A stretch of DNA of 64,000 nucleotides from Streptomyces silvae (GCF_016745505.1 NZ_JAERUC010000145.1:1-64000); one strand, 5' to 3'; positions 9,837-18,700 are shown, counted from the first letter of the stretch. Numbers and translations: made by a program. The notes: generated from the sequence alone by a model not told the origin.

Positions 9837-10777
9837 CCCTGGAGCCCCTCGCCCGCCCGGCCCGGCTGCGGCCCGGCGCCAGGGTCGCGGTCGTCGCCCC
9901 CAGCGGCCCCGTGCCGCCCGAGCGGCTGGAGCGCGGCCTCGACCTGCTGCGCGGCTGGGACCTCGACCCCGTCGTCGCCCCCCACGCGCTCGACACGCAT
10001 CCTGAGCTGGACCATCTGGCCGGCACGGACGAGGACCGGGCCCGGGACCTCCAGGAGGCCTGGTGCGACCCGTCCGTGGACGCCGTGCTGTGCGCCAGGG
10101 GAGGGTACGGCGCCCACCGCATGGTCGATCTCCTGGACTGGTCCGCGATCCGCGCGGCCGGCCCCAAGGTGTTCGTCGGCTACAGCGACATCACCGTGCT
10201 GCACGAGGCGTTCGCCCTGCGGGCCGGATTCTCCACCCTGCACGGCCCGATGGTCGCCACCGAGGTCTTCCTGAAGGACGCGGCCACGCAACAGGCCCTG
10301 CGGTCCACCCTGTTCGAGCCCGAGACGGTGCGGACCCTGGGGCTGGACGGGGCGGTCGCCCTGGTCCCCGGCACCGCCCGGGGCATCACCTACGGCGGCT
10401 GCGTGAGCCTTCTGGCCGCCGACGCCGGCACCCCGCGCGCCCGGACCTCCGCCGAGGGCGGGCTGTTCGTGATCGAGGACACCGGGGAGGAGCCGTACCG
10501 GCTCGACGGCATCCTCACGCGGCTGCTGCGCATCGGCGCCCTGGACGGGATAGCCGGGGTGGTGTGCGGCTCCTGGGAGGCATGCGGGCCGTACGAAGGG
10601 GTGCGGGCCGTGCTCGCCGACCGGCTCGGCGGCCTCGGCGTCCCGGTGGTCGAGGAGCTGGGCTTCGGCCACGGCCCCACGACCCTGACCGTCCCGCTCG
10701 GTGTGCCCGCCGTGCTGGACGCGCCCGCCGACGGCGGCCGGTGCACCCTCACCTCCGAGGTGTCGGCGCTGCTCTGA
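9833..10777 (+). CDS. S66-family LD-carboxypeptidase (LdcA/MccF-like)
   Basis: This 314-residue protein begins at a GTG inside the stop of the S9 gene (GTGA overlap). It shows the S66 landmarks ARGGYGAHRM, GYSDIT (Ser118, predicted nucleophile), HGPMVATE and, near the C-terminus, the GHGPTTLTVPLGV strand with the catalytic His. LdcA enzymes cut the L,D-bond of muropeptide tetrapeptides; MccF relatives inactivate peptide-nucleotide antibiotics. No signal peptide is present, so it works inside the cell on imported peptides. Together with an M55 D-aminopeptidase it gives the operon activities suited to peptides containing D-residues. Confidence 0.9.
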   Translation: MTLEPLARPARLRPGARVAVVAPSGPVPPERLERGLDLLRGWDLDPVVAPHALDTHPELDHLAGTDEDRARDLQEAWCDPSVDAVLCARGGYGAHRMVDLLDWSAIRAAGPKVFVGYSDITVLHEAFALRAGFSTLHGPMVATEVFLKDAATQQALRSTLFEPETVRTLGLDGAVALVPGTARGITYGGCVSLLAADAGTPRARTSAEGGLFVIEDTGEEPYRLDGILTRLLRIGALDGIAGVVCGSWEACGPYEGVRAVLADRLGGLGVPVVEELGFGHGPTTLTVPLGVPAVLDAPADGGRCTLTSEVSALL

Positions 10778-10835
10778 CGGAGCGTCAGGTCAGGTGCCGG
10801 TCCGTGCGTCACGCCGAAAACTCCGCTCCCGTACG

Positions 10836-10895
10836 TTGACAGCGGTATGACCTGTGTCACAGCATGGGCCTGGCCCGGTACTTACCGGTCGGTAA
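10836..10895 (+). promoter_or_regulatory. Candidate promoter and TetR-type palindrome before the S15 peptidase gene
   Basis: A good -35 element TTGACA lies at 10836-10841; the matching -10 (CAGCAT, 18-base spacing) is weak. Downstream at 10882-10895 is the perfect palindrome TTACCG-GT-CGGTAA, a shape common in TetR-family operators, about 25 bases before the gene start. It could act as a roadblock operator. No TetR gene is adjacent. Confidence 0.4.
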
Positions 10896-10919
10896 TGTGT
10901 CCTCGGTGTGGAGGTCCAT

Positions 10920-12695
10920 GTGTCGCGTGCTGTGCCCAGATTCCGCCGTCCACTCACCTTGCTCGCCGGGGCGGCGCTTCTCGCCCCGCTCGCCCTGACC
11001 GGAGTCCCTCAGGCGGCCGCGGCCGACCGGTACACCGTCACCCCGCTGGAGTTCACCGTGCGGGCCGGCGACCGGTCCTGCACGGTCGACGCCGACCTCT
11101 ACCGCCCGGCGGGGGTCGACGCGCAGCACCCGGCCCCGGCCGTCCTGGCCACCAACGGCTTCGGCGGCAGCAAGTCCGACGGCTCCACCGACGCGATCGG
11201 CAAGGCTTTCGCCGAGCGCGGCTACGTCGGACTCGTCTACTCGGGCCTGGGTTTCGGCAGGTCGGGCTGTCTCATCACGCTCGACGACCCCGCGATCGAC
11301 GGCAAGGCGGCCTCCGGGCTCGTCGACTTCCTCGCCGGGACCCGAGCCGCCGACGACGGCACCAAGGCCGACTTCGTCACCACCGACGCGCCGGGCGACC
11401 CGGTGGTCGGCATGATCGGCGGCTCGTACGGCGGAGCCATCCAGATGGCGACCGCCTCCGCCGACCACCGGGTGGACGCGCTCGTCCCGCTGATCACCTG
11501 GAACGACCTGGCGTACTCGCTCGCCCCCAACGCCACCGGAGCGGCCACCGGTGTCTCGTCGGACACGCCCGGTGTCTTCAAGTGGCAGTGGACCAACGGC
11601 TTCTACCTCATGGGCGAGGGCCAGCCGCTGCTGGTCCCGAGCCTCGACCCGTCGCGCATCGGCGGCGTCGGGTGTCTGCACTTCGCCGCGCAGGCCTGCG
11701 ACACCATCCGTCTGCTGAACTCCGGCCGCTACCCGGCCGCCGCGACCAAGGACATGCTGACGTACGCCCGGAGCGTCTCGCCGGCCTCCTACCTGTCCGG
11801 TGTCACCGCGCCCACGCTGCTCGTCCAGGGCCAGGCCGACAGTCTGTTCAACCTCAACGAGGCCACCGCCACCTACCGGACGCTCAAGGCGCAGGGCACC
11901 ACGACGAAGATGATCTGGCAGGCCTGGGGCCACAGCGGCGGCTCCGTCCCCGGTGAACTCGACCTCTCCTCGGGCAATCTGGAGACCAGTTACGTCGGGC
12001 AGCGCATCCTCGCCTGGTTCGACCGCTACCTCCACCACGACGAATCCACCGCCACCGGCCCCGAGTTCGCCTACTACCGCGACTGGGCGGACGGCTACGG
12101 CACCGCGGCCGCCGTCCCCGCGCTCTCCCGGACGATGTACCTCTCCGGGGACGGGGCGCTGGTGGACAGCAGCTCCAAGGTCACGCGGGGCAGCCGCCAG
12201 TACACCAACTGGCTCCTTCCGACCAGCCACTCCGAGAGCTCCCTCGCCGGGCTCATCGGGCTGCCCGACCCGGCGCCGTACGACACCAAGGGCACCTACC
12301 TCGGCTGGACCAGCGCCCCGCTGACCGCGCCGGTCGACGTCGTCGGGGCGCCGAAGGCCACCCTGAAGGTCGTCTCGCCGAAGGCGGAACGGGTCCAGAA
12401 CAGCGGTGACGCCGCGGACAAGCTGGCCCTCTTCGCGAAGGTGTACGACGTGGCGCCCGACGGGACCCAGAAGCTGGTGAACCGCCTGGTCGCCCCGGTG
12501 CGCGTCCCCGACGTCACCCGCCCCTTCACCGTCGAGCTGCCGGGCATCGTGCACCGGTACGAGGCCGGGCACCGGCTGCGGTTCGTGATCGCCGCGAGCG
12601 ACACGGCGTACGTCGGCAACCGGGGCCTCAAGCCGGTCACCGTGGTCAGCGCCCCGCAGGACACCGGCGTCCTGGAGCTCCCCGTGATCGGCTGA
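10920..12695 (+). CDS. Secreted S15-family (Xaa-Pro dipeptidyl-peptidase / CocE-like) hydrolase
   Basis: The 591-residue protein has a Sec signal peptide (VSRAVPRFRRPLTLLAGAAL, cleavage near QAAAADRY) and an S15 alpha/beta-hydrolase domain. The nucleophile is in GGSYGGA (Ser169), with a later LVQGQADSLFN acid strand and WGHSGG histidine. The C-terminal 200 residues form the jelly-roll PepX_C-type domain. S15 enzymes release Xaa-Pro dipeptides or hydrolyse esters. GTG at 10920 was chosen because GGAGG lies 5 bases upstream; a GTG four codons earlier would overlap that ribosome site. As an exported peptidase it may feed small peptides to the intracellular peptidase operon just upstream. Confidence 0.88.
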   Translation: MSRAVPRFRRPLTLLAGAALLAPLALTGVPQAAAADRYTVTPLEFTVRAGDRSCTVDADLYRPAGVDAQHPAPAVLATNGFGGSKSDGSTDAIGKAFAERGYVGLVYSGLGFGRSGCLITLDDPAIDGKAASGLVDFLAGTRAADDGTKADFVTTDAPGDPVVGMIGGSYGGAIQMATASADHRVDALVPLITWNDLAYSLAPNATGAATGVSSDTPGVFKWQWTNGFYLMGEGQPLLVPSLDPSRIGGVGCLHFAAQACDTIRLLNSGRYPAAATKDMLTYARSVSPASYLSGVTAPTLLVQGQADSLFNLNEATATYRTLKAQGTTTKMIWQAWGHSGGSVPGELDLSSGNLETSYVGQRILAWFDRYLHHDESTATGPEFAYYRDWADGYGTAAAVPALSRTMYLSGDGALVDSSSKVTRGSRQYTNWLLPTSHSESSLAGLIGLPDPAPYDTKGTYLGWTSAPLTAPVDVVGAPKATLKVVSPKAERVQNSGDAADKLALFAKVYDVAPDGTQKLVNRLVAPVRVPDVTRPFTVELPGIVHRYEAGHRLRFVIAASDTAYVGNRGLKPVTVVSAPQDTGVLELPVIG

Positions 12696-12724
12696 CCGTC
12701 ACCCGTACGGCCCTGCTCCACCGC

Positions 12725-12763
12725 TCCCCGGACCCGGGACCGAGCCATCCTGGGGTCCGGGGA
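12725..12763 (+). terminator. Hairpin terminator after the S15 gene
   Basis: A perfect 11-bp stem (TCCCCGGACCC and its complement) with a 17-base loop starts 30 bases beyond the stop codon. Confidence 0.6.
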
Positions 12764-12807
12764 CCGCCGTTCCCGGCCCGCCACCAGGACCAGCGAAAGG
12801 GCCGCTC

Positions 12808-13041
12808 ATGAGCCCCAAGGACGTATCCAGCGGCACCACGAGCGCCTTCACACCGGCCAGGATCGCCGTCACCGTACTGGCGGTGCTGGCGATCGTCTTC
12901 ATCTGTGTGAACACCGCCGAGGTGACGATCCGCGTGATCATCCCCAAGGTCACCATGCCGCTCTGGGCGGCGCTGCTGGGGGTCTTCGTGGCGGGTGTCC
13001 TCGTCGGGGCCTACCTGTTCCGCCGGCGCCCGGCCCGCTAG
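12808..13041 (+). CDS. LapA-like small membrane protein (DUF1049)
   Basis: A 77-residue protein with two transmembrane helices: IAVTVLAVLAIVFICVNTAE (about 14-34) and ALLGVFVAGVLVGAYLF (about 52-69), joined by a short loop, and ending RRRPAR. This is the lipopolysaccharide-assembly-protein-A (DUF1049) pattern, including the VNTAEVTIRVI stretch between helices. In actinobacteria the role is unknown because there is no LPS. The ATG follows GAAAGG by 9 bases. The gene appears to be transcribed alone. Confidence 0.85.
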   Translation: MSPKDVSSGTTSAFTPARIAVTVLAVLAIVFICVNTAEVTIRVIIPKVTMPLWAALLGVFVAGVLVGAYLFRRRPAR

Positions 13042-13145
13042 AGCGCAGCCGCCGGACCGCCCCGCGGCTGCCTGAAAGGCGCCGCCGGGGGTACGTGCGT
13101 CCCAGCGCGCCTCGGAGCGCGGCAGGCGGCGGAGAGGATACGAGC

Positions 13146-14234
13146 GTGCGGACTGTCGGTGTCGAGGAAGAACTCCTGCTCGTCGACGCGGAGAGCGGGG
13201 ATCCCAGGGCACTGTCGACGGCGGTGCTGGCCCTCGCGGAGCGCCGGGCCGAGGGGGAGGCCGTATTCGAGTCCGAACTGCACAACCAGCAGCTGGAGTT
13301 CGCCACCGAGCCACGCAGTGCGATGGGGGACCTGGCGGAGGAGATCCTGCGCTGGCGGGCGGAGGCGGCCCACAGCGCGGCCGAGGCGGGCGCGGCCGTC
13401 GCGGCCCTGGCGACCTCGCCGCTGCCGGTCAGTCCGTCCATCGGGGAGGGGGAACGCTACCGGTGGCTGGCGGAGCGGTTCGGCCTCACCGCGCAGGAGC
13501 AGCTGACCTGCGGCTGCCATGTGCATGTGTCGGTGGAGTCGGACGAGGAGGGCGTCGCCGTGCTGGACCGGGTGCGTCCCTGGCTCCCCGTGCTGCTGGC
13601 GCTGAGCGCGAACTCCCCCTTCTGGCAAGGACAGGACACCTCGTACGACAGTTACCGCAGCCGGGTGTGGGGCCGCTGGCCCTCGGCCGGCCCGGTGGAG
13701 ATATTCGGCTCCGCGGACCGCTACCACGAGCAGGTGCGGACCCTGGTCGGCACAGGCGTCCTGCGCGACGAGGGGATGATCTACTTCGACGCACGGCTCT
13801 CGCACCGCTACCCCACCGTGGAGTTCAGGGTCGCGGACGTCTGCCTTGACCCGGCGGACCCCGTGCTGCTCGCCACGCTGGCGCGCGGTCTCGTCGAGAC
13901 GGCGGCACGCGCCTGGCGGGCCGGTGAGCCGCCGGAGCCGGTCCCGGTGAGCGCGCTGCGCATGGCCGCCTGGCAGGCCGCCCGCTCGGGCACCGGGGGC
14001 CGGCTGCTCCACCCGCTCACCCTGCGCCCCGAACCGGCCGAGGACGTCCTCCACGCCCTGCTCGCCCATGTGCGCGACGCCCTGGAGGACAGCGGTGACC
14101 TCGCGTCGGCGGACAAGGCGCTGCGGGACGTGCTGACGCGGGGCACCGGGGCCCGGATCCAGCGGGAACTGCTCGCGGGCTCGGACAGCCTGCGGACCGT
14201 GGTGACCGAGTGCGCGGCCAGGACCCGCGGCTGA
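13146..14234 (+). CDS. Carboxylate-amine ligase, YbdK / glutamate-cysteine-ligase-2 family
   Basis: The 362-residue protein begins VRTVGVEEELLLVD, the family's N-terminal ATP-grasp-like GCS2 strand with the EEE metal ligands. It continues with ELHNQQLEFAT, CGCHVHVSV and a C-terminal EFRVADVC motif. YbdK enzymes have weak gamma-glutamyl-cysteine ligase activity in vitro, and relatives include EgtA of ergothioneine synthesis. No egtBCDE genes lie nearby, so YbdK-like is the safer name. The GTG start follows GGAGAGGA; an upstream start would add 17 residues of low quality. Its stop is 10 bases from the convergent SRPBCC gene. Confidence 0.85.
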   Translation: MRTVGVEEELLLVDAESGDPRALSTAVLALAERRAEGEAVFESELHNQQLEFATEPRSAMGDLAEEILRWRAEAAHSAAEAGAAVAALATSPLPVSPSIGEGERYRWLAERFGLTAQEQLTCGCHVHVSVESDEEGVAVLDRVRPWLPVLLALSANSPFWQGQDTSYDSYRSRVWGRWPSAGPVEIFGSADRYHEQVRTLVGTGVLRDEGMIYFDARLSHRYPTVEFRVADVCLDPADPVLLATLARGLVETAARAWRAGEPPEPVPVSALRMAAWQAARSGTGGRLLHPLTLRPEPAEDVLHALLAHVRDALEDSGDLASADKALRDVLTRGTGARIQRELLAGSDSLRTVVTECAARTRG

Positions 14235-14244
14235 CGACAGCCCG

Positions 14245-14691
14245 TCAGCCCTTGATGTCCGCCTCCGTGTCCACCACCGCCGCCAGCCGCCCCAGCATGG
14301 CGCGGTGCCTGATCTGCAGCACCGCCTCCAGGGCCACGTTGTGCAGGGCGCCGCCGAGCCCCTGCAGCGGGTGCTCGTCGATCAGGAGCAGCGTCTCCTC
14401 ACCCCAGGGGCGGATGTCGAACGCGATGCGCGCGGTGCCCAGGAAGCCGCTGTCCACCTCGAGTTCGAGCGCCCTCGGCCGCTCCAGGCGGCGCACGGTG
14501 GTACGGCCCCGCACGTCCTTCGGACCGAGGCGCAGGGTGTATTCGATGGCGGACCCGACCTCGGGCCACTGCCCCGCGAGCAGGCGGGAGTCATGCGTCC
14601 CCACCACCCACTTCCCGTACTGCTCCGGTTGCTCCAGGACCGACCACAGGACCGAGGGCGGCTGATGGATGAGCTGATGGCGGATGGCCAT
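14245..14691 (-). CDS. SRPBCC-family (polyketide cyclase/START-like) protein
   Basis: This 148-residue protein starts MAIRHQLIHQPPSVLWSVL and reads as a START/SRPBCC fold: an N-terminal strand and helix pair, then the WPEVGSAIEYTLRLGP strands, and a long C-terminal helix (HNVALEAVLQIRHRAMLGRL). The fold holds a hydrophobic ligand; the substrate is not readable. GGAGG lies 6 bases before the ATG, which decides against the longer reading. It is convergent with the YbdK-like gene and has no obvious operon partner. Confidence 0.82.
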   Translation of the reverse strand: MAIRHQLIHQPPSVLWSVLEQPEQYGKWVVGTHDSRLLAGQWPEVGSAIEYTLRLGPKDVRGRTTVRRLERPRALELEVDSGFLGTARIAFDIRPWGEETLLLIDEHPLQGLGGALHNVALEAVLQIRHRAMLGRLAAVVDTEADIKG

Positions 14692-14999
14692 GGACGCCTC
14701 CACGCAGGGGGTACGGCGACAGTGGACGGGTGGGCACGGCGGCGCGGTCACCAGCCATGCTACGCGGGACGCCCCGTACCGCCAGGCGGCCGGGAACCCG
14801 CCGGAAGGCCGCACCGGGATGTCACCCGAACGGCCCAACGGGGCCGGCCGGTCCCACCGGACCGCCAGGGCGCCCCGACGGCCCGGCAGCCCGGCGCTCC
14901 GCCGGAATCCGCTGTTCACGGTGCGGGCGGACGGGAGGTAGAACGGATGGGCAACCTGCGGGGCGACCGAACCCAGTCGGACGAGTGAGGAGAAGGCAC

Positions 15000-16184
15000 A
15001 TGCGCGCACTGACCTGGCAAGGGCGGCGGGACGTCCGGGTGGAGACGGTCCCCGACCCGGTGATCCAGGACCCGACGGACATCATCGTCAGGGTCACCTC
15101 CAGCGGTATCTGCGGATCGGACCTGCACCTGTACGAGGTGCTCGGCCCCTACCTCGAACCGGGCGACATCCTCGGCCACGAGCCGATGGGCGTGGTGGAG
15201 GAGACCGGACCGGACGTCACCGCCGTCAAGCGCGGCGACCGCGTGGTGGTCCCGTTCAACATCTCCTGCGGCGACTGCTTCATGTGCGACCAGGGACTCC
15301 AGTCGCAGTGCGAGACCGCCCAGGTCCGGAAGTACGGCAGCGGCGCCGCCCTGTTCGGCTACACCAAGCTGTACGGGCAGGTGCCCGGCGGGCAGGCCGA
15401 GCTGCTGCGCGTCCCCTTCGGGAACACCCTGCCGGTCAAGGTGCCCGACGGCCCGCCCGACGACCGGTTCGTCTATCTGTCGGACGTCCTGCCGACCGCC
15501 TGGCAGGCCGTCGAGTACGCGGCCGTACCCCCGGGCGGCAGCGTCACGGTCCTGGGACTCGGGCCGATCGGTGACATGGCCGCGCGGATCGCGCTGCACC
15601 GCGGCGCCGGTCTCGTGATCGGCGTCGACCTGGTCTCCGACCGCCTGTACCGCGCCTCCGTACGGGGTGTGAAGACCCTGGACCTGCGGGAGTACGGCAA
15701 GAACCTGGGGGACGCCGTACGCGACCTCACCGACGGCCGGGGCACCGACGCGGTGATCGACGCCGTCGGCATGGAGGCCCACGGCGCGTCCGTGGCCAAG
15801 GCGGGGCAGTGGGCCGTCGGCATGCTCCCCGACGCGGCGGCCCGCCCCCTGATGGAGCGGGCGGGCATCGACCGGCTCAGCGCCCTCCACGCGGCGATCG
15901 ACCTGGTGCGCCGGGGCGGCACAGTCTCCGTCTCGGGTGTCTACGGCGGCGCCGTGGACCCGATGCCCCTGCTCAAGATGTTCGACAAGCAGATCCAGCT
16001 GCGGATGGGGCAGGCGAACGTCAGGAACTGGGTGCCGGCCATCCTGCCGCTGCTCGTCGACGAGGACCCGCTCGGCGTGGACGGCTTCGCCACCCACCAC
16101 CTGCCGCTGGCCGACGCGCCCAAGGCGTACGAGACCTTCCAGAAGAAGGCGGACGGCATGGTGAAGACGCTGCTCAGGCCGTGA
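15000..16184 (+). CDS. Zinc-dependent alcohol dehydrogenase (formaldehyde-dehydrogenase-like MDR)
   Basis: The 394-residue protein is a medium-chain dehydrogenase. The catalytic zinc site is in SGICGSDLHLYE and GHEPMGVVEE, the structural zinc cysteines in CGDCFMCDQGLQSQC, and the NAD-binding Rossmann motif is GLGPIGDMAARI. Inserts such as TKLYGQVPGGQAELLRVP and the AVGMLPDAAARPLMERAG stretch place it in the glutathione-independent formaldehyde dehydrogenase group. The ATG follows GAGGAGAAGG. It is followed after 55 bases by an NAD-dependent epimerase gene on the same strand, probably a two-gene redox unit. Confidence 0.9.
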   Translation: MRALTWQGRRDVRVETVPDPVIQDPTDIIVRVTSSGICGSDLHLYEVLGPYLEPGDILGHEPMGVVEETGPDVTAVKRGDRVVVPFNISCGDCFMCDQGLQSQCETAQVRKYGSGAALFGYTKLYGQVPGGQAELLRVPFGNTLPVKVPDGPPDDRFVYLSDVLPTAWQAVEYAAVPPGGSVTVLGLGPIGDMAARIALHRGAGLVIGVDLVSDRLYRASVRGVKTLDLREYGKNLGDAVRDLTDGRGTDAVIDAVGMEAHGASVAKAGQWAVGMLPDAAARPLMERAGIDRLSALHAAIDLVRRGGTVSVSGVYGGAVDPMPLLKMFDKQIQLRMGQANVRNWVPAILPLLVDEDPLGVDGFATHHLPLADAPKAYETFQKKADGMVKTLLRP

Positions 16185-16239
16185 CCGCCCCCAGGAGCCG
16201 GCGTCCGGCGGGCGGCCGTCGCACGGGACAGGAGAAGCG

Positions 16240-17280
16240 ATGACGAACACAACCCGGGGCCTGCGCGTCGTGGTCACCGGCGCCACCGGGAACGTGGGGA
16301 CCAGTGTCGTCCGGGCGCTGGCCGATGACCCCGCCGTGTCCTCGGTGCTCGGACTGGCGCGGCGACGTCCGGAGCTGACCGTACCCGGAGTGGAGTGGGG
16401 CACGGTGGACCTCGAACACGGGGACAGCCCGCGGCGCCTGGCGGAGCACCTCCCGGGCGCCGACGCCGTGATCCACCTGGCCTGGCGGTTCCAGCCCACG
16501 CACGACCCCGTCGTCACCTGGCGGAGCAATGTCGAGGGCTCGCTGCGGGTCTTCGGCGCGGTCCGGGACGCCGGCGTGCCGGTCCTGGTGCACGCCTCGT
16601 CGGTGGGGGCGTACTCGCCGGGGCCGAAGCAGGAGCCGGGGGTGGACGAGCAGTGGCCCACCCACGGGTGGCCGGATGCGGCGTACTGCCGGGAGAAGGC
16701 CTACCTGGAGCGCGTGCTCGACACCTTCGAGCTGCGGAATCCGCAGATCAGGGTGGTGCGCATGCGCCCGGGGTTTTTGTTCAAGAGGACGGCGGCCAGC
16801 GAACAGCGCCGGATCTTCGGCGGACGCCACCTGCCGGGCTTCCTGCTCCGTCCCGACCTGCTGCCGTTCGTCCCCGACCTCAAGGGGCTGCGCTTCCAGG
16901 TGCTGCACACCGACGACGCGGCCGAGGCGTACCGGCTCGCCGTCACCACCGACGTCCGGGGTGCCTTCAACCTGGCCGCGGACTCCGTGACCGACGCCCG
17001 GCAGCTCGCCGGACTGCTGGACGCCCGCGTCGTACCCGCCCCGGCGGCACTGGTGCGCACCGCCCTGGCCGCCGCCTGGCGCACCCACGCCGTACCCGCG
17101 TCCCCGCACCTGTTCGACGCCGTGCTGCGGCTCCCGGTCATGAACAGCGGCCGGGCCCGTGAGGAACTGGACTGGCGGCCCGCGTACTCGGCGACCGACG
17201 CTCTGCGCGCCTTCCTCCACGGCGTCTCCCACGGCGAGGGTGAGGACACCCCGCCGCTGGCCGGCCGGCAGTGGGGCTGA
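16240..17280 (+). CDS. NAD-dependent epimerase/dehydratase (extended SDR)
   Basis: The 346-residue protein has an N-terminal Rossmann fold with GATGNVGTS, a DAVIHLAWRFQPTHDP strand, a VHASSVGAYSPG catalytic serine region and YCREKAY giving the YxxxK pair. This is the extended short-chain dehydrogenase fold used on nucleotide sugars and related substrates; the substrate is unknown. A clear GGAGAAG precedes the ATG. It lies 55 bases after the zinc dehydrogenase gene, so both may be transcribed together in stress or aldehyde metabolism. Confidence 0.88.
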   Translation: MTNTTRGLRVVVTGATGNVGTSVVRALADDPAVSSVLGLARRRPELTVPGVEWGTVDLEHGDSPRRLAEHLPGADAVIHLAWRFQPTHDPVVTWRSNVEGSLRVFGAVRDAGVPVLVHASSVGAYSPGPKQEPGVDEQWPTHGWPDAAYCREKAYLERVLDTFELRNPQIRVVRMRPGFLFKRTAASEQRRIFGGRHLPGFLLRPDLLPFVPDLKGLRFQVLHTDDAAEAYRLAVTTDVRGAFNLAADSVTDARQLAGLLDARVVPAPAALVRTALAAAWRTHAVPASPHLFDAVLRLPVMNSGRAREELDWRPAYSATDALRAFLHGVSHGEGEDTPPLAGRQWG

Positions 17281-17362
17281 GCACGGCTGAACGGCCGGGG
17301 CTGAGCGGGCCTTCGGAGAATCATGGGGGCAACGGCCCGCCGCGGCGGTAAGGATGGGCCGC

Positions 17363-18292
17363 ATGCGCACTCTCGTCGTCCTCGACGCCCCCTCGAACCT
17401 CGGGCTGCGGCCCCCCGCCCCCGGCACCGTCCCCGGCTGCTACAAACTGGCCGGCGCGCTCCGCGAGCAGCGCATCGTGCAGCGGCTCGGAGCGCTGGAG
17501 GGCGGTGTCGTCGTACCGCCCCGTTACGACCGCGGTGACTGGCAGGAGGGTGACGGGGTCTTCAACGCCGCCGCCCTCGCCCGCTACACCCGTACGCTCG
17601 CCGACCGCATCGAAGGGCACGTCAGGGCGGGCGAGTTCCCGGTCGTCCTCGGCGGCGACTGCTCCATCCAGCTCGGCGCCACCCTCGCCCTGCGCCGCAT
17701 CGGCCGGTACGGGCTCGCCGCGATCGACGGCTCGGCGGACTTCCGGCACCCGGGCAACAGCGACCGGATCGGTGCGGCGGGCGGCGAGGAACTGGCGCTG
17801 TCCACCGGACGCGGGCAGGCGGACCTCACCGACCTGGAAGGGCTGGGGCCCTACCTCAAGGACGAGGACATCCGGCTCTTCGGCATGCGTGACCAGGACG
17901 AGGACCGCACCGAGATGGCCGCGCTGAAGATCTCCAACGCGACGGTGGGGGAGATCAGGGAGTGGGGGCCCGCCGAGATCGCCCGGGCCGTGGTGCAGTC
18001 CCTGGAGATCCCGGTGCTCGACGGCTTCTGGGTCCACCTCGACGCCGATGTGCTCGACCCGAGCGTGATGCCCGCCGTCGACAGCCCCGACGAGGGCGGC
18101 CTGCTCCCCGACGAACTCGCCCCGCTGCTGCGCACACTCGTCCGGTCACCGCGCTGTGCGGGCCTCAACGTCACGATCTACGACCCCGACCTGGACCCCG
18201 ACGGCACGGCCGGCGCGCTCCTCACCGACCTGGTCGTCGGCGCCTTCGCCGAGACCAGGCCGGAAGGGCCGGTGACCCTCCGGACGCCCTAG
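17363..18292 (+). CDS. Arginase/agmatinase-family protein with altered metal site
   Basis: The 309-residue protein has the ureohydrolase fold. The usual Mn ligands align to GGDCS (Cys100), IDGSADF (Asp122, Ser124, Asp126) and HLDADVLDP (Asp227, Asp229). Active arginases have His in place of Cys100 (GGDHS) and His in place of Ser124 (DAHxD), so two of six classic ligands differ here. It may use a different metal set, act on another substrate, or be inactive. ATG 17363 has AAGGA 9 bases upstream; ATG 17354 is possible. The stop overlaps the stop of the convergent VOC gene within CTAG. Confidence 0.8.
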   Translation: MRTLVVLDAPSNLGLRPPAPGTVPGCYKLAGALREQRIVQRLGALEGGVVVPPRYDRGDWQEGDGVFNAAALARYTRTLADRIEGHVRAGEFPVVLGGDCSIQLGATLALRRIGRYGLAAIDGSADFRHPGNSDRIGAAGGEELALSTGRGQADLTDLEGLGPYLKDEDIRLFGMRDQDEDRTEMAALKISNATVGEIREWGPAEIARAVVQSLEIPVLDGFWVHLDADVLDPSVMPAVDSPDEGGLLPDELAPLLRTLVRSPRCAGLNVTIYDPDLDPDGTAGALLTDLVVGAFAETRPEGPVTLRTP

Positions 18293-18642
18293 ACCGTCAC
18301 GTTCCGGTCGACGTACTCGAAGACCGAGCCGTCCGGATGCAGGGCTATCAGATTGCGGCCGGCGGGGGTGGGCACGGGGCCCGCGACGACCTTCGCGCCC
18401 ACCCGCGTCAGCGCCGCGTGTGCCTCGTCGACGTTTTTGACCGCGATGGTCGCCGACACCTTGCGCAACACCTCCAGCTGCGACTCCGGGCCGCTCATCA
18501 GCAGGAAGCAGCCGATCGCGGCCACCGAGACCCCGCCGCGCTCGAAGCGCTGTGCCGGAGTGCTGGTCAGGCCCTCGTAGAAGGCCACCGCGGCCTCCAG
18601 GTCGTCGACGCAGATACGCAGCGTGGTTCCCAGGATTTCCAT
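18289..18642 (-). CDS. VOC-family (glyoxalase/bleomycin-resistance fold) protein
   Basis: This 117-residue protein begins MEILGTTLRICVDDLEAAVAFYEGL, the first beta-alpha-beta-beta-beta unit of the vicinal oxygen chelate fold, and ends RNLIALHPDGSVFEYVDR with the usual closing Glu. One chain gives a single VOC module pair that would dimerise. Function could be dioxygenase, isomerase or drug binding. The longer upstream reading adds residues of no family likeness, so ATG 18642 was taken. It converges on the arginase-like gene. Confidence 0.85.
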   Translation of the reverse strand: MEILGTTLRICVDDLEAAVAFYEGLTSTPAQRFERGGVSVAAIGCFLLMSGPESQLEVLRKVSATIAVKNVDEAHAALTRVGAKVVAGPVPTPAGRNLIALHPDGSVFEYVDRNVTV

Positions 18643-18700
18643 GCCCACGAGGGTAGTTGCCGACCACGCCCGATGTGATCGGTTCCCCGTCCGCACCGGA

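Noticed and set aside
10852-10862. CTGTGTCACAG palindrome resembling a Crp half-site pair
   Set aside because: The 5-1-5 spacing does not match the Crp consensus (TGTGA-N6-TCACA), and such short palindromes are expected by chance.
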